This document shows, one piece after another, positions 1 to 4,462 of a stretch of 6,005 nucleotides of DNA (positions are counted from its first letter, which is position 1; every line of letters starts with the position of its first letter). The notes under the pieces were generated by a model that saw only the letters and a program-made list of their open reading frames with translations, ran no database searches and was not told the DNA's origin. The DNA comes from JADJQU01 sp035490315 (GTDB lineage: Bacteria > Planctomycetota > UBA1135 > GCA-002686595), in the NCBI GenBank assembly GCA_035490315.1, contig DATHET010000089.1, positions 1 to 6,005 of the forward strand. The letters are read 5' to 3'. Made by a program: the position numbers and the translations under genes.

Positions 1-1
1 G

Positions 2-511
2 CGCTTGGAGCTCGCGCGCCAGAAGGACGAGGCTCGCCAGGCGATCCTGCGCCAGAAGGAAGAGGAGCGCCTCGCGCGCGAATCGGCCAAGGCTGCGCGC
101 AAGGCAGCGGTCGAAACGGCTCGCAAGGCCCAGGAAGAAGCGCGACTGGCTTCGATCGCGGCCAAGAAGAAGGCCGTCGAGGACGAGCGCTCGCGCGTGA
201 AGCGCGAGCGTGAAGCCGAGATCGCGCGCAAGATCGCCGCCAAGCAGGCCGAGACCCAGAAGAAGCTCGCGGCCAAGGAAGCCCACGCCAAGGAGCAGGT
301 CGCCAAGAAGCTCGCGCTCGAGAAACAGCGCGCGAAGGCCCTTGCGGACAAGGAAAAGGCCAAGCAAGCGAAGCTCGCCAAGGCCGCCAAAGCCAAAGCA
401 GCTGACGACGCGGCCGCGGCGAAAGCCAAGGCGAAAAAAACCGCGGCGAAGAAGCCCGTGAAAAAGAAACCGGCGCCGAAGAAGCCCGTGAAGGCGAAGC
501 GCAAGCGCTGA
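2..511 (+). CDS. 3' end of a gene for a Lys/Ala/Glu/Arg-rich coiled-coil protein with H1-like basic tail (partial)
   Basis: The reading frame is open from the left edge to a TGA at 509-511, so this is most likely the C-terminal part of a longer protein. A TTG at position 5 is the first possible start but has no visible ribosome binding site. The visible ~169 residues are almost entirely Ala, Lys, Glu, Arg and Gln. The first ~135 alternate acidic and basic residues with Ala, as in long charged helices or coiled coils (for example EEERLARESAKAARKAA). The last ~30 switch to Lys/Pro/Ala, with KKPV occurring twice ten residues apart, and end in KAKRKR. That tail resembles histone-H1-like and other nucleic-acid-binding tails. 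There are no membrane segments and no enzymatic motif. Low-complexity similarity to TolA, H1-like proteins or ribosome-associated factors would not identify a family, so I assign no function. maf follows 4 bases after the stop, which suggests co-transcription. Confidence 0.7.
   Translation, partial: RLELARQKDEARQAILRQKEEERLARESAKAARKAAVETARKAQEEARLASIAAKKKAVEDERSRVKREREAEIARKIAAKQAETQKKLAAKEAHAKEQVAKKLALEKQRAKALADKEKAKQAKLAKAAKAKAADDAAAAKAKAKKTAAKKPVKKKPAPKKPVKAKRKR
447..492 (+). repeat. 16-nt direct repeat encoding the KKPV units of the basic tail
   Basis: The sequence cgaagaagcccgtgaa occurs identically at 447-462 and 477-492, a 30-nt period. In the protein this gives KKPV twice, ten residues apart, within the Lys/Pro/Ala tail. 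Identity at the DNA level, third bases included, suggests a recent internal duplication, although strong codon bias could also keep the copies alike. Confidence 0.65.
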
Positions 512-515
512 GGTC

Positions 516-1157
516 GTGCTCGCGCTGGTGCTCGCTTCGGCATCGCCACGGCGGCGCGCGCTGCTCGAAGCGGCCGGTCTCGAGTTCACGGTTCAGCCCG
601 CCGACGTCGACGAGGACCTGGGCGCGTTCCGCGATCCGGAGCGCGCCGCGCTCGAGCTCGCGCTGCGCAAGGCCCGCGCCGGAGCGGCGGCGTGGATGGC
701 GGAGCATCGCGGCGCGGCACAGGGCGCCTGCGTGATCGGCGCGGACACGATCGTCGCGGTCCAGCGCGGGAACGAGTGGACCCTGCTCGGCAAGCCGAGC
801 GACGTCCGCGACGCCGAGGCGATGCTCGCCCTGCTCTCGGGCACGCGGCACCTGGTCGCGACGGCCGTCGCGCTGGTGCGGACCAGCGATCAGGCCGAGC
901 GCAGCGGCCTCGAGCGCACCTTCGTGACCATGCGCGAAATCTCCGCCGCGGAGCGCGCGAGCTACGCCGCGAGCGGCGAATGGGAAGGCAAGGCCGGCGG
1001 CTATGCGATCCAGGAGAGCGCCGATCGCTTCGTCCTGCGCTTGGAGGAGGGCGGGTTCGACAACGTGGTCGGCCTGCCCGTGAAGCTCACACTGGAGCTG
1101 CTCGAAGAGCTCGACCCCGGTCGCAATCCAAGGCTCCGCGCCGGCCGCGCGCCTTGA
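516..1157 (+). CDS. maf: Maf/YhdE-family nucleoside triphosphate pyrophosphatase (probably dTTP/UTP-type)
   Basis: Maf proteins are cytoplasmic house-cleaning enzymes that hydrolyse non-canonical or surplus nucleoside triphosphates to the monophosphate and pyrophosphate. The family signature is clear: LASASPRRR at residues 6-14, the acidic E33, the LALRKARA segment with K52, GADTIV at 75-80 with catalytic D77, GKP at 92-94, LSGTRHLVATAV at 107-118, and a C-terminal KAGGYAIQ ending at Q166, then NVVGLPV. Glutamine in YAIQ is as in the dTTP/UTP-acting YhdE/Maf branch; the YceF branch has Glu there, so dTTP/UTP specificity is inferred. The protein has 213 residues against the usual ~190-200, the excess being a short insert before GADTIV and a polar C-terminal tail. 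The start is uncertain: GTG 516 gives MLALVLASASPRR, while GTG 528 would also keep the motif. A GAGGT at 510-514 is too close to 516 and rather far from 528. The gene begins 4 bases after the upstream stop. Confidence 0.93.
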   Translation: MLALVLASASPRRRALLEAAGLEFTVQPADVDEDLGAFRDPERAALELALRKARAGAAAWMAEHRGAAQGACVIGADTIVAVQRGNEWTLLGKPSDVRDAEAMLALLSGTRHLVATAVALVRTSDQAERSGLERTFVTMREISAAERASYAASGEWEGKAGGYAIQESADRFVLRLEEGGFDNVVGLPVKLTLELLEELDPGRNPRLRAGRAP

Positions 1158-1181
1158 ATCCGCGAAGCTTCCTGCTATCCT
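1154..1181 (+). promoter_or_regulatory. Putative sigma-70-type promoter for rpmE
   Basis: TTGAAT at 1154-1159 (overlapping the maf stop codon) is followed after 16 bases by TATCCT at 1176-1181. A TG one base upstream of the hexamer (1173-1174) makes TGCTATCCT an extended -10 element. This would start transcription near 1188, giving a leader of about 25 nt before the rpmE ATG. It sits in the 56-nt gap between maf and rpmE, the place where the housekeeping gene gives way to the translation module. It is a motif match by eye, and rpmE may also be read through from maf. Confidence 0.42.
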
Positions 1182-1188
1182 CTTCCCC

Positions 1189-1211
1189 CCTCCACAACGA
1201 CGGAGGCCTCC
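1189..1211 (+). promoter_or_regulatory. rpmE ribosome binding site flanked by two complementary CCTCC tracts
   Basis: GGAGG at 1202-1206 is a full Shine-Dalgarno sequence 7 bases before the rpmE ATG and decides that start. It is the only strong one in the window. CCTCC occurs upstream at 1189-1193 and again directly downstream at 1207-1211. The upstream copy can form a 5-bp all-GC/AU-perfect stem with GGAGG across an 8-nt loop. The downstream copy makes GGAGGCCTCC a perfect palindrome. Pairing would hide the ribosome binding site, so translational control is possible. The ribosome binding site is certain by eye; the regulatory pairing is inference. Confidence 0.6.
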
Positions 1212-1213
1212 CA

Positions 1214-1426
1214 ATGAAAGACAAGATCCATCCCAAGTACCAGGAGTGCAAAGTCCACTGCGGCTGTGGCGCTGCCTGGACCACGCGCGCGACCGTCAAG
1301 GAACTGCGCGTCGAAATCTGCGCCGCCTGCCACCCGTTTTATTCGGGCAAGCAGAAGTTCGTCGACTCCGCGGGTCGCGTCGACGCCTTCGTGAAGAAGT
1401 ACGGCGGCTCCAAGGCCAAGGCGTAG
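1214..1426 (+). CDS. rpmE: 50S ribosomal protein bL31, zinc-binding type
   Basis: bL31 is a small protein of the large ribosomal subunit that contributes to the intersubunit bridge with the small-subunit head. The product has 70 residues, the same size as the E. coli protein. It opens with the family hallmark MKDKIHPKYQE and carries CHPFYSGKQKFVDSAGRVD at residues 39-57, closely matching the canonical CHPF(F/Y)(T/S)GKQ signature. The zinc ligands expected for the C+ form are present as C16, C18, C36 and C39. C12 is an extra cysteine not present in the E. coli protein. ATG 1214 is fixed by GGAGG 7 bases upstream. The gene ends in TAG, the only non-TGA stop in the window, so it is read by RF1, the product of the next gene. 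prfA begins 27 bases downstream, so the two are probably co-transcribed. Confidence 0.96.
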   Translation: MKDKIHPKYQECKVHCGCGAAWTTRATVKELRVEICAACHPFYSGKQKFVDSAGRVDAFVKKYGGSKAKA

Positions 1427-1453
1427 TCTCCCCGCGGGCGCTGGCCGCGCAGC

Positions 1454-2530
1454 ATGGAATTCGCCGCGCCGTTGGTCTCGAAGCTGCGCGAGCAGGCCGC
1501 GCGCTTCCGCGAGCTCACCGAGTACCTTTCGTCGCCGGAAGCGTCCGCTGACTCTCGCCGCATGCCGACGCTGCTGCGCCAGCGCGGCAGCCTCGAAGCG
1601 ACCGCTGCGCTTTCCGACGAGCTCGATCTCCTGATCTCGCGCCGAGCTGACGCGCAGAAGCTGCTGATCGATTCCGATCCGGAGATGCGCGCGATGGCGC
1701 GTGAAGAGCTCGAGCTGCTCGAAGCCGAGGAGCAGCGCTTCGACGCGCGGGTCAAGGACGCGCTGATCGCCGAGCCCGAGGACTTCAAGCGCAAAGTGAT
1801 CGTCGAGGTGCGCGCCGGCACGGGCGGCGACGAAGCCAGCCTGTTCGTCGGCGACCTGTTCAAGCTCTACCAGCGCTACATCGAGAACAAGGGCTGGCGC
1901 CTGGAGATCTTCGAGGCCACGCCGTCGGAAGTCGGCGGGTTCAAGGAAGTCATCTTCGGCGTCGAGGGCGAGCGCGTGTGGTCCAAGCTGCGCTTCGAAT
2001 CCGGCGGCCACCGCGTGCAGCGCGTGCCCCAGACCGAGGCCCAGGGCCGGATCCACACCTCCGCCGCGACGGTCGCCGTGCTGCCCGAGGCCGAGGAAGT
2101 CGAGCTCGAGATCCGCGACCAGGACCTGCGCATCGACACCATGCGCGCGGGCGGCGCCGGCGGCCAGCACGTCAACAAGACCGAGTCCGCCGTGCGCATC
2201 ACCCACATTCCGACCAACACGGTGGTGGTCTGCATGGACGAGAAATCGCAGCACAAGAACCGCGCCCGGGCCATGCGCGTGCTGCGCACCCGGCTGGTCG
2301 ACGCCGAGCGCCAGCGGCTGCACGACGAGCGCTCGCTGATGCGCAAGACCCAGGTGGGCTCCGGAGACCGCAATGCGCGGGTCCGCACCTACAACTGGCC
2401 CCAGAACCGCATGACGGATCACCGCCTGAACGAGAACTTCTCCCTCGAACAGGTCCTCGCCGGTAAACTGGACGCCCCGATCGAGAAGCTCGAGGCCCGC
2501 GACCGCGAGGATCGGATCGCCCGATTGTGA
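1454..2530 (+). CDS. prfA: Peptide chain release factor 1 (RF1)
   Basis: RF1 recognises UAA and UAG in the ribosomal A site and triggers hydrolysis of the finished peptidyl-tRNA. The product has 358 residues, near the 360 of E. coli RF1, and is full length. An N-terminal helical domain (~1-110) is followed by the conserved EVRAGTGGDEAS block (~118-129). The PxT stop-codon-recognition tripeptide is P192-Q193-T194, inside RVPQTEAQGRIHTSA; RF2 would have SPF here, so RF1 is secure. The catalytic GGQ is residues 236-238 (bases 2159-2167), in GAGGQHVNKTESAVRITH. The C-terminal part contains GSGDRNARVRTYNWPQNRMTDHR. Q238 is the expected methylation target of PrmC, encoded downstream. ATG 1454 fits the family N-terminus but has no recognisable Shine-Dalgarno sequence. 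The gene ends in TGA, which RF1 does not read, so RF1 cannot influence its own termination. Confidence 0.97.
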   Translation: MEFAAPLVSKLREQAARFRELTEYLSSPEASADSRRMPTLLRQRGSLEATAALSDELDLLISRRADAQKLLIDSDPEMRAMAREELELLEAEEQRFDARVKDALIAEPEDFKRKVIVEVRAGTGGDEASLFVGDLFKLYQRYIENKGWRLEIFEATPSEVGGFKEVIFGVEGERVWSKLRFESGGHRVQRVPQTEAQGRIHTSAATVAVLPEAEEVELEIRDQDLRIDTMRAGGAGGQHVNKTESAVRITHIPTNTVVVCMDEKSQHKNRARAMRVLRTRLVDAERQRLHDERSLMRKTQVGSGDRNARVRTYNWPQNRMTDHRLNENFSLEQVLAGKLDAPIEKLEARDREDRIARL

Positions 2531-2620
2531 GATTCGTTCCTGAACCCGACCGCAGGCCAGCGCGTTCCCGTCGCGCCGGGCGCTGCAAGTGACTCAACCG
2601 CTCCGCAAGCAACTGAAGCC

Positions 2621-3502
2621 ATGAGCAACGACCCCGAGCCGCACGCCGGCGACTTCGCGCACCTGGAACCGTTGCCGGATCTGCCGCTCGAGCCCTTGCC
2701 GGAGCTCCCGCCCGAAGCCCAGAGCTCGGCGCCTGCTGCCGCGAGCGCCGGGGGATCCACCCGCGCCGCGCAAGCGAGCCTGGGCCAGAGCCCCGCGGCC
2801 CTGGCGGCCCGCGCTCAGGAGAAGGCGCCGCAGCTGCTCAAGAAGGCCTCGCGCATCCTGGTGGTCGGCTCGATGCTGCCCTGGACCGGCCTCGCCCTCG
2901 GTGGCAACGGCATGGCGGTCAATGCCGGCTTGAAGGTGCTGCTGCTGGCGGGCTGCGCGGTGATGCTCAAGGGCGTGCACGCGCACTATCTGGGCGCCGC
3001 GGCCAAGGGCTTCGGCACGGCTCCGATCGTCGCCGGCAAGAAGGGCATGATCGGGGCGCTCAACGGCCTGCACCTGGTCGCCACCGCGGTGATCGTCGCC
3101 AGCTTGATCCTCGAGCTCGTGCTGCTCGACAACAAAGTGGTGGTCGGCGAGTCGCTGAGCCTCCTGCTCGGCGGCCTGACCTTCGTGCACATCGACAGCT
3201 ACGAGAAGGGCGGCAAGTTCAGTCCGCTGTTCCCGTTGATGTTCCTGGGCTGCGCGCTCGGCGGACTCGCGGCGCTGGTGGCCAGGATCCAGAACATCTC
3301 CAGCGATTTCACCACCTGGCTCGCGGCCCTGGGCTGCGCGCTGGTGACCGCCGCGGGCGTGCTCGCGGTCTACACGATCGCCGTGGCGATGATGCAGGCC
3401 AAGAAGGACGGCGACCTGAAAAAGGCCGCGGCCGTCGAGGCGCGCAAGCAGGCTCGCGGAGCGACGAGGTCCGGTCCGGGTAGCCGCGAGCCGACGATCT
3501 GA
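2621..3502 (+). CDS. Hypothetical multi-pass membrane protein between prfA and prmC
   Basis: I do not recognise this 293-residue protein. Residues 1-75 are a soluble Pro/Ala/Glu-rich leader with a tandem octad (LEPLPDLP, then LEPLPELP, residues 15-30). About six hydrophobic segments follow, at roughly 79-95, 104-119, 150-169, 178-191, 203-222 and 233-257. The tail (~259-293) is strongly basic (AKKDGDLKK, EARKQAR) and probably cytoplasmic. Between the second and third segments is a Gly/Lys loop (KGFGTAP, then AGKKGMIG). No enzymatic motif, signal peptide or transporter signature is apparent. ATG 2621 lacks a clear Shine-Dalgarno sequence. The 90 bases between the prfA stop and this ATG contain no obvious promoter or hairpin and have no stop in this frame, so a non-ATG start further upstream cannot be excluded. 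The same-strand position between two release-factor genes suggests co-transcription, not a shared function. Confidence 0.85.
   Translation: MSNDPEPHAGDFAHLEPLPDLPLEPLPELPPEAQSSAPAAASAGGSTRAAQASLGQSPAALAARAQEKAPQLLKKASRILVVGSMLPWTGLALGGNGMAVNAGLKVLLLAGCAVMLKGVHAHYLGAAAKGFGTAPIVAGKKGMIGALNGLHLVATAVIVASLILELVLLDNKVVVGESLSLLLGGLTFVHIDSYEKGGKFSPLFPLMFLGCALGGLAALVARIQNISSDFTTWLAALGCALVTAAGVLAVYTIAVAMMQAKKDGDLKKAAAVEARKQARGATRSGPGSREPTI
2663..2710 (+). repeat. Tandem 24-nt repeat coding for the LEPLP(D/E)LP octad
   Basis: Bases 2663-2686 and 2687-2710 encode LEPLPDLP and LEPLPELP. The protein units are nearly identical but several third bases differ (ctg gaa ccg against ctc gag ccc), so the repeat is old or kept by selection on the protein. 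It lies in the proline-rich N-terminal leader of the membrane protein and may form an extended spacer or a docking motif. Confidence 0.55.
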
Positions 3503-3536
3503 GGATCGCCGTTCGCTCGAGCGTCGCGCAGCTGCC

Positions 3537-4436
3537 ATGACCCACGCCGGCTCGAAGGACGCGGCGGCCGCGGATTCCGGTCCGCGCACCGCGGGCGAGA
3601 TGCTGCGTCTCGGCCGCGAATTCCTCGAGCGCAAGCAGTTCAGCGAAGCGCGGCTCGAAGCGGAGTTGCTGGTCGCCCACGCTCTGGGGATCGATCGATT
3701 GCGGCTGTTCCTCGAGCTCGATCGGCCCCTGGCGCCCGAGGAGGTTACGCGAGGTCGCGCCCTGCTCTCGCGCCGCGCGCGCCGCGAGCCGGTCGCGTAC
3801 ATCACGGGCCAGCGCGAGTTCTACGCTCGGCCCTTCCAGGTCGACGCGGCGGTGTTGATTCCGCGGCCCGAGACGGAGCTCCTGGTCGATCGCGCGCGCG
3901 AGATCGTGCGCTCGCGCGAGCTGGCGGCTCCGCGCTGCCTCGACGTCGGCACCGGCTCGGGTGTGATTGCCCTGACGCTCGCGCTGGAGATTCCTTCGGC
4001 GCGCGTGGTCGCCGTCGACGTTTCCGCGACCGCGCTGGCCGTGGCGCGGGCCAATGCGAAGTCGCTCGGAGTCGCGGAGGGCGCCGTGGAATTCCTCGAG
4101 GGCGACGGGGCTCTGGCCGCGCGAGAACGCGCGCCCTTCGATCTCGTGCTCTCGAATCCGCCGTACATCGCGCTGGAGTCCAAGGCTTCGCTCGCCGCCG
4201 ATGTGCGCGACCACGAGCCGGCCCTGGCCCTGTTCTCGCCCGCCGGCGATCCGCACCACTGGCTGCGCCGCCTGCTCGCGGAAGCGCCGGCGCTGATGAC
4301 ACCCGGCGGCGTGCTCCTGATCGAGATCGGCCACGACCAGGGCGACGTCGCGCTGGAATTGGCGCGCGGTCGCACGGCGCGGGTTCACAAGGATCTCGAG
4401 AAGCTCCCGCGCATGCTCGAAGTCACGATCGACTGA
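3537..4436 (+). CDS. prmC: Peptide chain release factor N5-glutamine methyltransferase PrmC
   Basis: PrmC uses S-adenosylmethionine to methylate the amide nitrogen of the GGQ glutamine in RF1 and RF2, which raises termination efficiency. All landmarks are present in the 299-residue product. A helical substrate-binding N-terminal domain (~18-85) contains ARLEAELLVAHALG. The linker hallmark EPVAYITGQREFY (84-96) runs to VLIPRPETELLVD (106-118). The SAM-binding motif LDVGTGSGVIAL (135-146) is followed by the acidic D161 at the end of the second strand. The catalytic NPPY is residues 207-210 (bases 4155-4166), and a GGVLLIEIGHDQG strand lies near the C-terminus. ATG 3537 gives ~17 poorly conserved residues before the family region; no Shine-Dalgarno sequence is visible. 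It lies 34 bases after the membrane-protein gene. Its expected substrate, RF1 Q238, is encoded two genes upstream. Distinction from HemK2/N6-adenine methylases rests on the PRPETELL linker and the prfA neighbourhood. Confidence 0.96.
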   Translation: MTHAGSKDAAAADSGPRTAGEMLRLGREFLERKQFSEARLEAELLVAHALGIDRLRLFLELDRPLAPEEVTRGRALLSRRARREPVAYITGQREFYARPFQVDAAVLIPRPETELLVDRAREIVRSRELAAPRCLDVGTGSGVIALTLALEIPSARVVAVDVSATALAVARANAKSLGVAEGAVEFLEGDGALAARERAPFDLVLSNPPYIALESKASLAADVRDHEPALALFSPAGDPHHWLRRLLAEAPALMTPGGVLLIEIGHDQGDVALELARGRTARVHKDLEKLPRMLEVTID

Positions 4437-4437
4437 T

Positions 4438-4462
4438 CCGCTCGCGGCTCACCGCTCAGCGG
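4438..4462. terminator. GC-rich inverted repeat between convergent genes, candidate bidirectional terminator
   Basis: CCGCT (4438-4442) pairs with AGCGG (4458-4462), and inside it GCGG (4444-4447) pairs with CCGC (4452-4455) around a CTCA loop. A small 1x2 internal mismatch separates the two, giving nine GC-rich base pairs. It starts one base after the prmC stop and overlaps the stop codon of the - strand gene, which is the expected place for a shared terminator of convergent genes. No T-tract follows on either strand, so it is not a classical intrinsic terminator and may act only as a pausing or 3'-end-protecting hairpin. Confidence 0.45.

Noticed and set aside
692..1213. Possible N-terminal extension of bL31 reaching back into maf
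   Set aside because: The frame is open upstream, but the extension overlaps maf in another frame. The bL31 family N-terminus (MKDKIHPKY) begins exactly at ATG 1214, which has a GGAGG site.
1175..2422. 415-codon open frame on the - strand opposite prfA
   Set aside because: It lies opposite rpmE and a fully conserved release factor gene. Its translation is a His/Gly/Asp/Leu-rich sequence without motifs, as expected for the antisense of a GC-rich gene.
1454..2530. Assignment of the release factor as RF2 (prfB)
   Set aside because: The recognition tripeptide is PQT (P192-T194), the RF1 type PxT, not SPF, and there is no internal programmed frameshift site near the N-terminus.
2594..3805. 403-codon open frame on the - strand opposite the membrane-protein gene and the start of prmC
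   Set aside because: It spans two genes on the other strand, is Arg/Gln/His-rich with no recognisable domain, and is a typical GC-rich shadow frame. The + strand frame gives coherent membrane segments and a PrmC match.
3309..4388. 359-codon open frame on the - strand opposite prmC
   Set aside because: prmC is unambiguous on the + strand, and this frame is a low-complexity Arg-rich antisense product.
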